From positions 1 through 44,392 of the IMG/VR virus record IMGVR_UViG_3300043468_000664: DNA of 44,392 nt; one strand, written 5' to 3'. Numbering within the stretch: position 1 is the first letter of the stretch; each line of letters opens with the position of its first letter. Positions 21,927 to 30,645 of the stretch are shown here, piece by piece. The position numbers and the translations under genes were made by a program. The notes below the pieces were generated by a model that saw nothing but the letters and a program-made list of their open reading frames with translations, had not been told where the DNA came from and did not search any database. The DNA is from a virus.

Positions 21927-22294
21927 CCGTAAGCATCAACGACCTTATAGAACGTCGCGCCGAAATCAAGCGCGAAACCGAACAGCTGAACAACCGGCTG
22001 AAAGATTTGAAAACCGCTCAGGACGAAATCGACCTGGCGCTTTTAAAGAAAATGGACGCTGAGGGATTGTCTCGCACTGCGAATGGCGATTACTCGGTAT
22101 CCATCAATGAAGACACGGTACCGGAAGTAGAAGATTGGGACGCTTTGTACAATCACGTTATTTCTACCCGTGACTTTAGCTTGATCCAAAGACGGGTAAG
22201 CTCAACGGCTTATAAAGAGCTGTTGAAACTCGGGGAAGGAGTCCCCGGCCTTTCACCAAGGACAATCCGTAAGATCAATTTTCGTTCACTCTAA
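21923..22294 (+). CDS. hypothetical coiled-coil protein
   Basis: A 123-aa protein starting in the helicase stop (ATGA). Residues about 6-45 form a heptad coiled coil (IERRAEIKRETEQLNNRLKD ...). The C-terminal part (WDALYNHVISTRDFSLIQRR) is seen in small phage proteins found beside helicases. It could be a helicase partner. No enzymatic motif. Confidence 0.65.
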   Translation: MTVSINDLIERRAEIKRETEQLNNRLKDLKTAQDEIDLALLKKMDAEGLSRTANGDYSVSINEDTVPEVEDWDALYNHVISTRDFSLIQRRVSSTAYKELLKLGEGVPGLSPRTIRKINFRSL

Positions 22295-22314
22295 ACATAG
22301 GAATATACCTAAAC

Positions 22315-22989
22315 ATGTCTAATGCAATCGCTCTTGTATCGTCCAACGTTCCTGCCCACGTTATGCAAGGCACTGGCCTTGGTAACGAGAATGTCGGCCA
22401 AAACGTAACTATCCCTCGCGTCAAGCTTCTTCAAAAGATGTCTGACGAGGTGGACAAGTACAACTCCAAATACATTCAAGGTGCTGAGCCTGGTCACTTC
22501 TTAAACTCCTTGACTGGCCAGAACTATGGCGAAGAGCTGTACGTAATCAACTTGTTGTTCCGCAACGAGTTCGTTGTATGGCGTAACCGCGATTCAGGCG
22601 GCGGCATCCTTGGATCATTCAACTCGTTGGCCGAAGCTCAAGAAGCCATCAAGTCCCAAGACAAGCCGCAGGACTACACCATCACTGATACCCATTCACA
22701 TGTGCTTTTGATCAAGAACCCGGAAACAGGTGAACTTGACCGTACGCCAGTGATCATGGACTTCTCGAGTTCGAAGATGCGCATCTCGCGTAACTGGAAT
22801 TCGGTCATTGGTTTGAAAGGCGGTAACCGTTTCTCGGGTCTTTGGAAACTTAAGTCCGTCTCCGTCACTAACAAAGCCGGTGCCCAGTTCATGAATCTGG
22901 AAGCTGACTTTGTAGGTTGGGCCACCGAAGAAGACTACGAGTATGCCAAGTCCGTTTATGGACAACATACCGGTCGGATCGTTGACTAA
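22315..22989 (+). CDS. hypothetical protein, possible DNA-binding
   Basis: A 224-aa protein (MSNAIALVSSNVPAHVMQGT). Beta-rich, with IPRVKLLQKMSDEVDKY, a PGHFLNSLTG segment, FRNEFVVWR and FSGLWKLKSVSV. In similar phage replication blocks a protein of this kind and position may act like a single-strand-binding or recombination protein, but no OB-fold motif is certain. The ribosome site is in a small TAGG/CCTA stem. Function not assigned. Confidence 0.6.
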   Translation: MSNAIALVSSNVPAHVMQGTGLGNENVGQNVTIPRVKLLQKMSDEVDKYNSKYIQGAEPGHFLNSLTGQNYGEELYVINLLFRNEFVVWRNRDSGGGILGSFNSLAEAQEAIKSQDKPQDYTITDTHSHVLLIKNPETGELDRTPVIMDFSSSKMRISRNWNSVIGLKGGNRFSGLWKLKSVSVTNKAGAQFMNLEADFVGWATEEDYEYAKSVYGQHTGRIVD

Positions 22990-22992
22990 TCA

Positions 22993-23394
22993 GTGAACGA
23001 ACACGGCTTCATACGAGCTGTACATGTGGATCTTCCATCGGAGGTTTTCCGGTGGAAGATCCATGATACGTTTGCGGGCGGAGTACCTGACGCTTTTTAC
23101 GCCGGACCTGTAAGTACTCTATTCGTAGAATACAAGTACGTAAAAGCATTTCCCAAACGAGACACCAGCCCAATACGTACCAGTCTCAGCCCACAACAGA
23201 TCCATTGGCTAAATAGACTACACGACCTCAACCAGCCCGTAGCTGTTGTCATTGGCTGTGAAAAGTTAGCCGTTGTTCTTACTGATAAAACCTGGTCAGA
23301 GTACATACCAAAACAAGACTTCTTAAACAAAGCCGTACAGTTTGCAGATGTATCCAAATGGATACACAACAAGACATGCATAGAGGCTATATGA
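22993..23394 (+). CDS. PD-(D/E)XK (VRR-NUC-like) nuclease
   Basis: A 133-aa protein from a GTG 3 nt after the previous stop. KIHDTFAGGVPDAFYAG, then LFVEYKYV, gives the GxPD...ExK catalytic pattern, followed by LSPQQIHWLNRLHDLNQPVAVVIG, as in VRR-NUC and phage Holliday-junction-type nucleases. Likely processes recombination or replication intermediates. The gene contains a long perfect inverted repeat at 23027-23063. The end overlaps the next ATG (ATGA). Confidence 0.75.
   Translation: MNEHGFIRAVHVDLPSEVFRWKIHDTFAGGVPDAFYAGPVSTLFVEYKYVKAFPKRDTSPIRTSLSPQQIHWLNRLHDLNQPVAVVIGCEKLAVVLTDKTWSEYIPKQDFLNKAVQFADVSKWIHNKTCIEAI
23027..23063. repeat. 11-bp perfect inverted repeat inside the nuclease gene
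   Basis: TGGATCTTCCA (23027-23037) and TGGAAGATCCA (23053-23063) are perfect complements. An inner CGGA/TCCG adds 4 bp around the loop GGTTT. It starts 34 nt into the gene and encodes residues from about VDLPSEVFRWKIHD. It may slow translation or bind protein. Confidence 0.75.
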
Positions 23395-23660
23395 CTATCG
23401 ATAACGAAAGTCCGCCCGACTCCTGGAGAGAAGAGATTCTCAAAGGACCAGCATCTGTAAGCCAGCTAAGAGAAGTAATAGCTGACTTAAAGCATTCATT
23501 AAAGGTATCCAAAGCAGAGTCTGAACGTCTTAAAGACCAGAACTCTAAGCTAATGAACCAGTTGACCGAAACAATAGCCAGGGAAATGGAAACACTGGCT
23601 ACTAACGCTCGCCTTAAAAAAGAGATAAGCGAAGTATGGAAAGCAATAAAAACCGTCTAG
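23391..23660 (+). CDS. hypothetical coiled-coil protein
   Basis: An 89-aa protein from the ATG at 23391 (MTIDNESPPDSWREEILKGP), coupled by ATGA to the nuclease. Residues about 22-85 are a long coiled coil (SQLREVIADLKHSLKVSKAE ... LTETIAREMETLATNARLKK). It is the first of three consecutive small helical genes. Family not recognised. Confidence 0.6.
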   Translation: MTIDNESPPDSWREEILKGPASVSQLREVIADLKHSLKVSKAESERLKDQNSKLMNQLTETIAREMETLATNARLKKEISEVWKAIKTV

Positions 23661-23803
23661 AACGGGAAATATCCAGATTAGAAAAAGAAATAGCTGCATA
23701 CCGTAGTTACCACTCAGAAAAAACAGCTACAGAAATAGCCCTCATACTATTTGGGGTTTGCGTTGGGCTTTGGTTTGGTTACTTAATTGGAGCAAGCCAA
23801 TGA
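23636..23803 (+). CDS. small coiled-coil plus membrane-helix protein
   Basis: A 55-aa protein from the ATG at 23636. The N-terminus is charged and helical (MESNKNRLEREISRLEKEIA); the C-terminal 22 residues form a membrane helix (ATEIALILFGVCVGLWFGYL). It overlaps the gene before by 25 nt and the gene after by ATGA, so it fits the operon tightly. It might anchor its coiled-coil neighbours to the membrane. Confidence 0.55.
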   Translation: MESNKNRLEREISRLEKEIAAYRSYHSEKTATEIALILFGVCVGLWFGYLIGASQ

Positions 23804-24048
23804 CTGACGAATCGCACTTTGGCGCCATCCACGAAAAAACAAAGCTTGCTGTGCTACGAGAAGCGGTAGACAGAGCTGATAATCTGGCCTCTGTCCAAGC
23901 ACAACTAGCAACTAGCCAAGCTCAGACTATTGCTAGCCAAGAAACACTAATCCAAGACTTAAAGAATCAAACCCTAGAACTTAAATCTAGAATTAGATCT
24001 TTAGAAAGTGAAATCTCAGAACTAAGGATTGCTTTAAGTTATGACTAG
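23800..24048 (+). CDS. hypothetical coiled-coil protein
   Basis: An 82-aa protein from the ATG at 23800 (ATGA coupling). Residues about 20-78 are a continuous coiled coil with repeated SQAQ/SQ segments (QLATSQAQTIASQETLIQDL) and LESEISELRIAL. It overlaps the next gene by 8 nt. Function unknown; possible partner of the previous two helical proteins. Confidence 0.6.
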   Translation: MTDESHFGAIHEKTKLAVLREAVDRADNLASVQAQLATSQAQTIASQETLIQDLKNQTLELKSRIRSLESEISELRIALSYD

Positions 24049-24280
24049 ACGCATAGAACAGCCTTACACCAGGCTCTCTCGATTCAACCCTAAACTTACG
24101 TTCGAGCAATACAAAGTGCTTGTCGAACGAAAGAAACATGCCCGTGCCAACCTGGAACGTGTCAAATACAAAGACTTAGTAGAAAAATGGGGCGTTAGAC
24201 AGTACTACATGGCTACTGCTGTTAACCGTGGAATAAAACAATACGACTATTTGCTATGGAAAGCGGGTGAACTGCAATGA
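24041..24280 (+). CDS. small helix-turn-helix-like protein
   Basis: A 79-aa basic protein (MTRRIEQPYTRLSRFNPKLT). YKDLVEKWGVRQYYMATAVNRGIKQYD looks like a helix-turn-helix followed by the RGIKxYD wording seen in small phage proteins. It may bind DNA. Start overlaps the preceding gene by 8 nt, and the end overlaps the next start (ATGA). Confidence 0.55.
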   Translation: MTRRIEQPYTRLSRFNPKLTFEQYKVLVERKKHARANLERVKYKDLVEKWGVRQYYMATAVNRGIKQYDYLLWKAGELQ

Positions 24281-24522
24281 CCCGCGACGACATCATCCGA
24301 ATGGCGCAAGAAGCGAGATTCGATGTAGAGGTGCAGGACACATTTAACTACAAACCTCAGCACTCTTTTATTGGTAGTGACGAAAACATCGAACGATTCG
24401 CCGCCCTCGTTGCCGCAGCCGAGCGGGAGGCGTGTGCTCAAGTATGTGACCGTATAACATGGAGCAACGAAGCCAAGTTCTTTGCTACTGCTATCCGACA
24501 AAAGGAAAATACAAATGACTAA
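24277..24522 (+). CDS. small conserved phage protein
   Basis: An 81-aa protein with the frequent phage pattern MTRDDIIRMAQEA ... IERFAALVAAAEREACAQVC, common in beta- and gammaproteobacterial phages. Function unknown. This is one of the few hints at the host group. Coupled at both ends by overlaps. Confidence 0.7.
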   Translation: MTRDDIIRMAQEARFDVEVQDTFNYKPQHSFIGSDENIERFAALVAAAEREACAQVCDRITWSNEAKFFATAIRQKENTND

Positions 24523-24745
24523 AGATGCAGTCAACCCGTCCCACTATAAACGTGGCGACATCGAATGCATTGACGCAATGCGAGCTAGCTTAACGCCGGA
24601 AGAATTTCGTGGTTACTGCAAAGGCAACGTCATGAAATACTTATGGCGCCATGGGGAAAAAGACGACACTGTGCAAGAAGCAAACAAAGCTAGCTGGTAT
24701 CTGTCATGGTTGCAGGGTAAAGACCCTCGCAACTTTACTCCATAG
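24515..24745 (+). CDS. DUF3310-like protein (nucleotide kinase-associated type)
   Basis: A 76-aa protein from the ATG at 24515 with AAAGGA upstream. VNPSHYKRGDIECIDAM, then LTPEEFRGYCKGNVMKYLWRHG and ANKASWYLSWL, match the small DUF3310 family that is widespread in phages and sometimes fused to nucleotide-related enzymes. Its exact role is unknown. It is the last plus-strand gene; its end overlaps the facing metallopeptidase gene by 11 nt, with no clear terminator between. Confidence 0.85.
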   Translation: MTKDAVNPSHYKRGDIECIDAMRASLTPEEFRGYCKGNVMKYLWRHGEKDDTVQEANKASWYLSWLQGKDPRNFTP

Positions 24746-25046
24746 TAGTCAGCATCTGCTGCAAAAGATGAGACACCCTATCCACCAGGGCCTCGTCTTC
24801 CGATAGTTCGTAGTATCCAGCCACGTCAAGAATAGCGTGCACAGCTTCGTGCAAAAATACCTGCTGCCTATTGGTACCTTTTAACGTACCTATAATTTCT
24901 ATCCGGTACTGGTCGGGCATCCACATGCCCACACAGTCTTTGCCGTGCTTCCATTTTTTAGCAGGTATATTAGCTATACAGATAGTGTGCCCGGCAAGCT
25001 TAAACTGCTTCGGGATACCATCTTCAATACGCTTGGAAACTGGCAT
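24735..25046 (-). CDS. HExxH zinc metallopeptidase-like protein
   Basis: A 103-aa protein from the ATG at 25046, which has a perfect GGAGGGG upstream (a TTG 15 nt earlier is less likely). QVFLHEAVHAILDVAGYYELSEDEALVD has HExxH and a downstream glutamate that could be the third zinc ligand, as in small ImmA/SprT-like phage peptidases. A possible role is cleavage of a host regulator or a structural protein. It is the last gene of the right minus-strand block. Confidence 0.75.
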   Translation of the reverse strand: MPVSKRIEDGIPKQFKLAGHTICIANIPAKKWKHGKDCVGMWMPDQYRIEIIGTLKGTNRQQVFLHEAVHAILDVAGYYELSEDEALVDRVSHLLQQMLTTME

Positions 25047-25078
25047 GCTGAACCCCTCCAAGTAGCTGGGAAGGGATT

Positions 25079-25183
25079 TTAACTTTTCTTCTTAGGGGCA
25101 GAATACCCCTTAGACGGTTTTTTCTTTTCCATCTTAATAGGCTTAGTTGGGGCGTTTAAGCGGCACTGTTTACCCTGGTGCAT
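25079..25183 (-). CDS. tiny lysine-rich protein
   Basis: A 34-aa protein (MHQGKQCRLNAPTKPIKMEK, then KKPSKGYSAPKKKS), preceded by GGGAG. Strongly basic; may bind nucleic acid. It overlaps the end of the 25170 gene by 14 nt and fits the operon spacing. Confidence 0.45.
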   Translation of the reverse strand: MHQGKQCRLNAPTKPIKMEKKKPSKGYSAPKKKS

Positions 25184-25352
25184 TTCCGTCTCCCGTAACC
25201 GGCTTCGGATACTTTTCTTTAACTTCCAACACCTTACGACGCATCTCTTCAAGGGCCTCTCCGCCCTTCCACAGTGCGTCAAGCTGATCCCTTACGTCAG
25301 GATAACTATCACGCCTTAAAGCAGCGTAGCTCTGTTTAACCTTGTACTTCAC
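25170..25352 (-). CDS. small phage protein downstream of the tail genes
   Basis: A 60-aa protein from a GTG with AGAGGT before it. SYPDVRDQLDALWKGGEALE, then VKEKYPKP, is a pattern seen in many phages right after tail-fibre genes; the function is unknown. Overlaps the 25336 gene by 17 nt. Confidence 0.65.
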   Translation of the reverse strand: MKYKVKQSYAALRRDSYPDVRDQLDALWKGGEALEEMRRKVLEVKEKYPKPVTGDGNAPG

Positions 25353-25704
25353 AAGGCACCTCTACAACCGTATCCAAATGCTTAAGATTAAAAACAACTA
25401 CCTTCAACAGTTGTGGGTAGTCCACTTCAAACTCAATAGACTCACCTTCTACGTCTAGTAGTTCACCATCAACAGCTACTTTGCTACCGGCTGGCAAACC
25501 ACTAACACGGTTAGTACTAACAGTTACTTGCAACGGTTTCTTGAATCCTACCCGCCCGTTTTCAACGTCGTACCAAACCGAATTAACATCAGTGTTAACT
25601 GGCATCTGAACAACGTAAGCAGCATCTGAAAAGAAACTAGCTTCCACTGCTTTATTAACCGAGCAAATACACTTACCGGTTACGTCGAATGCAAAAGTAA
25701 TCAT
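25336..25704 (-). CDS. tail-associated protein, unknown
   Basis: A 122-aa beta-rich protein (MITFAFDVTGKCICSVNKAV). It is coupled by ATGA to the end of the large J-like tail gene and followed by the QLDALWKGG gene, the usual place of fibre-assembly proteins. No motif found. Confidence 0.6.
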   Translation of the reverse strand: MITFAFDVTGKCICSVNKAVEASFFSDAAYVVQMPVNTDVNSVWYDVENGRVGFKKPLQVTVSTNRVSGLPAGSKVAVDGELLDVEGESIEFEVDYPQLLKVVVFNLKHLDTVVEVPCEVQG

Positions 25705-28436
25705 CGTTTTGCACCAAGAATAGAAAGCGTAATGTTACGAAGGTAAGTTGGCTGGCTATTAGTACCAAGTGGCAAGTGAACCGCTTGAGATCCAACAATC
25801 ACACGCACTCTAACGTTTTGCAAATTCACAGCGGTGTGCGCCATAGCAATAGAAAACACGCTCTGTGTGTCACCGCCAGTAGTTCTTGCACCAACTCTAC
25901 TGGTAGCTACAGTCTGATACCCAGACCACGAGCCGTTAGCGTACTTATTCACCTGCATGTAAAGCAGCTGGCCACCGTCATTCACTGCGCTTCCATCGCA
26001 GAACGCGTAAAACACAATCTGCACACCAGCCGTTGAGTCAACGCCGACGTCAATCTGAGGCGTTTCAATGGCCAAATGACCACCAGTTAACGTACCGCCA
26101 CCACTAATTATGTAGTCTCCATTACCGGCCCCGACATAAAAATAGTCGTAGAACGGATCGTCTACATACACATAGTCGCCATTACCTGGGCCAACGTACG
26201 TATAACTACCGCCAGACTCATACACACCAGTAGTCACATACACGTCTGCTGAAGCGTATGTCTCAGGAAGAGTAATTGCGTTTCCGGCAATTTTTAGCGT
26301 GCCGACTTCAGCGTTACCAATCTTGGCGCTAGTAATAGCTGCAGTACCGATCTTAGCGGTAGTAACTCCAAGATCTCTAATCTGCAACCGATTACGACCA
26401 ATACTTCCATCGTAGTACGTATCAAGCGTAACGTTATCAATAGTCAGTCTAGCCGCATCAATCGAACCAGCCGTAATCTTATCGGCGCTAAGGCTCGCAA
26501 TCTTCGCGTCATCAATTGCCGCGTTACCAATCTTAGCGTTAGTAATCGTGCCGTTACGAATGTAAGCGTCGTTCATGTAGACGCCAGCAGGCACCGACAC
26601 ACCGTTAATCGTTGTCGGAGTAGCCTGAACAATGAACGGAATAATTGTCGTCTGCCCAGGTGATGCAATAGCAAACCGGTCAACGTTAACGATGAACGAA
26701 GATACTACAGAGCCGTTGTTAGGCTCAGAGATAAGACCAAAGCCTGACACATGACCGTTGTTGTCAATCTTGACGGTATACTTAGCTTGAATTCCGTTGA
26801 TAGTCGAAGCGTTTGTTTGTATCGCCGATGTGTTATTACCGACAGTAGTCGATAGGGTGTTAATCGTGCTGGCTTGGGAACTAATGGTCCCTTCAGCCGT
26901 AGTCACACGAGTAGTCAGATTAGATATATTTGTCGCACTAGCATTAACACCCGTTGTAGGGTTGTTAACGGTGCTCTCCAACGCACTAATTGCAGATGCC
27001 TGAGCCGAGTTTGTGTTCTCAGTAGATGTAACCCGACTATCAAGCGCGTTAAGTGCTGAAGAAGACGCCTTAGTCGCGAGCCCAGTCGTGGGGCTATTGA
27101 CCGTGTTCTCAAGTAAAGTAATTGCCCCGCTCTGAGAATCGTTAGTGTTTTCCGTAGCCGTAACTCGATTCGCAAGCGCAGTAAGCGCTGACGCCGTAGC
27201 CTTGGTAGCAAGCCCGGTTGTCGGATCATTAATCGTATTCTGCAGCGTAGTTATGGAGGAGCTTTGGGTCGAGTTAACTCCTTCAGCGTTTGAAACACGC
27301 GTTTCAAGATTAGTTACTGCGTTTGCAGTAGCAACTACGCCAGTCGAAGGATTGTTAACCGTAGACTCTAAAGCATCAGTACGGCTAGACAGCGCCCCAT
27401 CAGCCGATACACGAGCCTGCCTTTCGCTAAAGACCAGCCCAGCTGAAAGCTGCGTTACATCTGTGCCGGTATAGTTACCGCGCAATTGAGCAGCAAGAGT
27501 CTCTCTAGCTGACGCCTGTGCACTATCCCCATCGGCTCTAGCAGTCTGCTCAGCTTGTAGCGCAGCAATCGTTGCATACGTTCCGGCGGCTGTAGCAGAC
27601 AATGTAGTTATCTGCTGAGCTAATGCATCGTCCGCCTGGGTGCGTAAAGTAGCCTCATTGGTAATCGCAGTTCCACGAGCCTCAGCTTCAGCAATCAACG
27701 CCGCAGCTCGCGTAGACGCTTCGTTTGAAATAGCAGCCGCACGAGCTGCAGCCTCTTGCGCAACACGCCAAGCAACAGAATTAGTAACCGCAGCACTCGC
27801 GTCAATCAGATCAATTCGAGTCCTAAGATCTGCGTACAGCTGCGACTCAGTAATTGCACCAGTCAATACGTCTAGCAACTCTTCAACATCAAGCGCGGTC
27901 TCGGCCAACGTACCGTTGATAGAGTTATACGGACCGGCGACACCGAACTCGTTTACGTGTCGCGCCCAATAATAAAAGCTCGCGCCTTCACCAACCGGGT
28001 CAACAAACGAAATGCCTGAGCTGACGCCAACTAACTGAGCGTCGCCTATGATGTCCTGGTCGTGTCGCCAGATTTCGGTCAGGCCGTGATAAGCGTAATT
28101 TGGGTAATCCCAAAAACACGTAATTAACGAGTAGCCGCCAGTCGCGGTAAAGTTCGTCGGTGCGGTAGGCGTAGCACTCGGCGGAGGTGGCGGAGGCGGT
28201 GGTGGAGGAGGGGGCCCAATCACATATGGATTCTTACCTAGCTCAACGGCCAGACCGGAATCCAACAGTTCTCGAAGTGTAATCGCTCGATCACGCTCGT
28301 CACCGCGACGGCCAAGACGAATCTCAACCGCTTCAGCTAAGCTTTCTAAATAACGACGGAGCTCCGGCGTAATGCTCGACGGTATGCTCGAAATACCAGG
28401 TACCGTCGTTGCTTTGACTGTACGAGCTTTCGTCAT
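25701..28436 (-). CDS. tail fibre / tip protein, J-like C-terminal region
   Basis: A 911-aa protein. Order: an N-terminal helical segment, twelve consecutive prolines (75-86), a fibronectin-like domain (about 88-180), a long coiled coil (about 185-545) with repeated units such as SxxxALESTVNNPTTGV, then YTVKIDNNGHVSGFGLISEP and FIVNVDRFAIASPG, the DUF1983-type motif of lambda J-like host-specificity proteins. The C-terminus has KIGNAAI-type repeats and DYVYVDDPFYDYF tyrosine-rich repeats. Probably a trimeric fibre at the tail tip that sets host range. Confidence 0.82.
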   Translation of the reverse strand: MTKARTVKATTVPGISSIPSSITPELRRYLESLAEAVEIRLGRRGDERDRAITLRELLDSGLAVELGKNPYVIGPPPPPPPPPPPPSATPTAPTNFTATGGYSLITCFWDYPNYAYHGLTEIWRHDQDIIGDAQLVGVSSGISFVDPVGEGASFYYWARHVNEFGVAGPYNSINGTLAETALDVEELLDVLTGAITESQLYADLRTRIDLIDASAAVTNSVAWRVAQEAAARAAAISNEASTRAAALIAEAEARGTAITNEATLRTQADDALAQQITTLSATAAGTYATIAALQAEQTARADGDSAQASARETLAAQLRGNYTGTDVTQLSAGLVFSERQARVSADGALSSRTDALESTVNNPSTGVVATANAVTNLETRVSNAEGVNSTQSSSITTLQNTINDPTTGLATKATASALTALANRVTATENTNDSQSGAITLLENTVNSPTTGLATKASSSALNALDSRVTSTENTNSAQASAISALESTVNNPTTGVNASATNISNLTTRVTTAEGTISSQASTINTLSTTVGNNTSAIQTNASTINGIQAKYTVKIDNNGHVSGFGLISEPNNGSVVSSFIVNVDRFAIASPGQTTIIPFIVQATPTTINGVSVPAGVYMNDAYIRNGTITNAKIGNAAIDDAKIASLSADKITAGSIDAARLTIDNVTLDTYYDGSIGRNRLQIRDLGVTTAKIGTAAITSAKIGNAEVGTLKIAGNAITLPETYASADVYVTTGVYESGGSYTYVGPGNGDYVYVDDPFYDYFYVGAGNGDYIISGGGTLTGGHLAIETPQIDVGVDSTAGVQIVFYAFCDGSAVNDGGQLLYMQVNKYANGSWSGYQTVATSRVGARTTGGDTQSVFSIAMAHTAVNLQNVRVRVIVGSQAVHLPLGTNSQPTYLRNITLSILGAKR

Positions 28437-30151
28437 GTGCTGGCGATCTCATCCATGCTCTGAGCAAGGCAGACCTCGTCGATCTCAACCGCGCCAGAAA
28501 CCTGTACTTCCCACACCTGGGCCACCTTCGGTGGAAGACGCATCACAGGCTCACGTAATGATCCTGTCGTTGCGCCGTTTGGCACAGTAACGGTCTGGGT
28601 GTATACGCCACTGGCGTACGACAGACCGTACTCGGCAAACAATACCCCGTCGCCCCAAACCTTAACAGTCACCGGATACGCCTGTGCGTGGACCGAGACC
28701 CAGCTCATGCTGAGCGGCTTCGGCATAACCACCTGTTTTGACTTCCAGGTTAGCGTGCGCTTGGTCGTACCGCCCCGGTACTTACGAATCTTGTTGGCGA
28801 CGATCAGATACAGCTCGCCATCCTTCGGATTCATGTAACCACCGCGCACCTCTGCCTCAGTGGTAAGCGTCGACAACGCGGCCTCTTCGGCCCGAGGGTC
28901 AAAGCAAAAACCCTTGTGCACGCCGCCCTCAGTCCAGAACGCCACGTAAGTGTTCTCGTGGCGGAAGGCTCGGTAGCCCGTAGGATTGAAGCTGGCGTTC
29001 CACTGGCTGGCGCTAACCAACCCCTGCGTCACTACCCGTCCCTCGCCGCCAGAGACCGCTACCAAGCCGTCCGGCCCGGCGTACAGAAGATAGCTGCCCA
29101 TATCGACCACGCTGTTTACGTTGACACAGGCCTGTGGCAGGTCAACACGGACAGCGGTCATGGCGCTCGGATCGGTGCCAGTGACAAAGTACGGGGTGCC
29201 ATTGGTCAGGGCTACGATGCCGTTGGCCACGGCTCCAATGGCTACGATGTTTTCTTCGAGGGTAATTCTGTAGTCGATTGGCCAAGCGTGCGGTAAAAAC
29301 GGTTCACTGAGACATAACCGTTTACCGGTGAACCCTGCAAACACACCGTTGGCCACGGCTATCAGGCCCTTCATAGGGCCATCTGGATACAGGCTGGTGT
29401 TGTCGTCCGGTGGGCCAATCCAGGTCTCGCTCGGAATAACTTCACCCAAACCTGCCGACGGGGTCGTGTCTGCATAGGTAGTGGTCGTAAGTCCTACTTC
29501 TGCCAAGAACTGGAAAGCCGTGTTGGTAGAACCGGTGTTAGAACGGTAGATACGCTTAACCGACCCTGCACCAAAGTTGTAGTTGCCGCTAGGGATCTGA
29601 TTGACCGGCATCGTGATAGTCACGGTTTCGGTATCAGTACGCTCGATCGGAGCCGTAGCAGGGCTAGGCGGACCTTCCTCGCCAAAAGCGGTTACAAAGG
29701 TATAGACGTACGAGACATCGTCTGGCGTCTGGTCTTCGTCAGGGGTGCCCGTCTTTGTAATCGACGGAGCAGTTGCCGGGGCAGGAACGCCTAACCGATA
29801 ACTGTTGGCCGGGTATCCAGACGACCCAGCAATCATCGTATTAACGGTACCGATACGCGGGTAGTCGTCACCGGTAAAATACAGGCGAGCCAGCGTGTCA
29901 CCAGGGATTGGACCGGGTACGGCCTTAACGCCATCCTGGTTCCACTCAAGCCAGTTAGTATCGCGGTAGAAATAGATGGACCGTCGCAGACCGCTCTGAA
30001 GCGTGAATACGTCTACGTCGTTAGTTGTCGGGGTCAGTCGCCCGGACTCAAAATCAATGTTCTCGGCCGTCTGGCCAAACTGGTCTGCTAGAAGTCTAGG
30101 TGAGACTCCCGGTGCGATGCCGCTAAACCGGTCGAGCTTAAAATAGGCCAT
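28433..30151 (-). CDS. tail structural protein (probable)
   Basis: A 572-aa, mostly beta protein (MAYFKLDRFSGIAPGVSPRL), with GFEEGPPSP-like and repeated GVFAG/GIVALTNG segments that suggest a beta propeller or repeated beta blades. 'FSGIAP ... SPRLLAD ... A(x)NIDFESGRL' is seen in virion structural proteins of podoviruses. It is coupled by ATGA to the J-like fibre gene, so it may form the tail hub or stopper to which that fibre attaches. Confidence 0.7.
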   Translation of the reverse strand: MAYFKLDRFSGIAPGVSPRLLADQFGQTAENIDFESGRLTPTTNDVDVFTLQSGLRRSIYFYRDTNWLEWNQDGVKAVPGPIPGDTLARLYFTGDDYPRIGTVNTMIAGSSGYPANSYRLGVPAPATAPSITKTGTPDEDQTPDDVSYVYTFVTAFGEEGPPSPATAPIERTDTETVTITMPVNQIPSGNYNFGAGSVKRIYRSNTGSTNTAFQFLAEVGLTTTTYADTTPSAGLGEVIPSETWIGPPDDNTSLYPDGPMKGLIAVANGVFAGFTGKRLCLSEPFLPHAWPIDYRITLEENIVAIGAVANGIVALTNGTPYFVTGTDPSAMTAVRVDLPQACVNVNSVVDMGSYLLYAGPDGLVAVSGGEGRVVTQGLVSASQWNASFNPTGYRAFRHENTYVAFWTEGGVHKGFCFDPRAEEAALSTLTTEAEVRGGYMNPKDGELYLIVANKIRKYRGGTTKRTLTWKSKQVVMPKPLSMSWVSVHAQAYPVTVKVWGDGVLFAEYGLSYASGVYTQTVTVPNGATTGSLREPVMRLPPKVAQVWEVQVSGAVEIDEVCLAQSMDEIAST

Positions 30152-30158
30152 ACGTACC

Positions 30159-30413
30159 TCACTTGAGTAGCAAGGTAACGAGGATTCCCGCCATGCTACA
30201 GATCAGTGTGAACCCAATCAGGATTCCCCATTGGTTAATCTTCTCAATACCGGACTCGATCTTAACGAGACGATCGTCGATGTTCTTCGATCGTTCCTCG
30301 CACATAGCTTCGTGGACGGCTAACCGGGAGGCCACCTCCCAATAGCGGTCGTCGAAATCGTGCCCGTTATTCGACGACATGGCCTGAAAGTGGCTCAGCT
30401 GGCTTACTGCCAT
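30159..30413 (-). CDS. small XhlA-like membrane protein
   Basis: An 84-aa protein from the ATG at 30413 with GGAGG 9 nt upstream. A cytoplasmic helix (EERSKNIDDRLVKIESGIEK) is followed by one C-terminal membrane helix (WGILIGFTLICSMAGILVTLLL). This layout resembles haemolysin XhlA / holin-accessory proteins. It overlaps the 30367 gene by 47 nt. It could help lysis or be an unrelated tail-region membrane protein. Confidence 0.6.
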   Translation of the reverse strand: MAVSQLSHFQAMSSNNGHDFDDRYWEVASRLAVHEAMCEERSKNIDDRLVKIESGIEKINQWGILIGFTLICSMAGILVTLLLK

Positions 30414-30609
30414 CGGATTCAGCCTCCACCCGAACTTTAATTAGATTAGCCAAATTAACTACCGAAACTTCATGGATAACCGCTTGGCGGCGAGCAGCAA
30501 CCATCATCTCCTGAGCCTGAGCGTGCAGGGACATTAGCTCTTTGACCTCGTTTGAGATCTTGTCCAGCTCATACTGCTTACCATCAATTGTTACCGTAGC
30601 GTCGGCCAT
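30367..30609 (-). CDS. small coiled-coil phage protein
   Basis: An 80-aa protein (MADATVTIDGKQYELDKISN). Its DGKxYxLDxIS...VKELMSLHAQAQEMM layout is common in small phage proteins located next to tail and lysis genes. Helical; function unknown. It follows a 9-bp perfect hairpin at 30646-30668. Confidence 0.6.
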   Translation of the reverse strand: MADATVTIDGKQYELDKISNEVKELMSLHAQAQEMMVAARRQAVIHEVSVVNLANLIKVRVEAESDGSKPAEPLSGHVVE

Positions 30610-30645
30610 AGGTTCTTCCTAAGTGATCTTTCCTGCCCTAAATAT

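Noticed and set aside
26797-27972. Plus-strand frames over the J-like gene (68-110 aa)
   Set aside because: Shadows of a repetitive coiled-coil gene; composition mirrors the sense-strand repeats.
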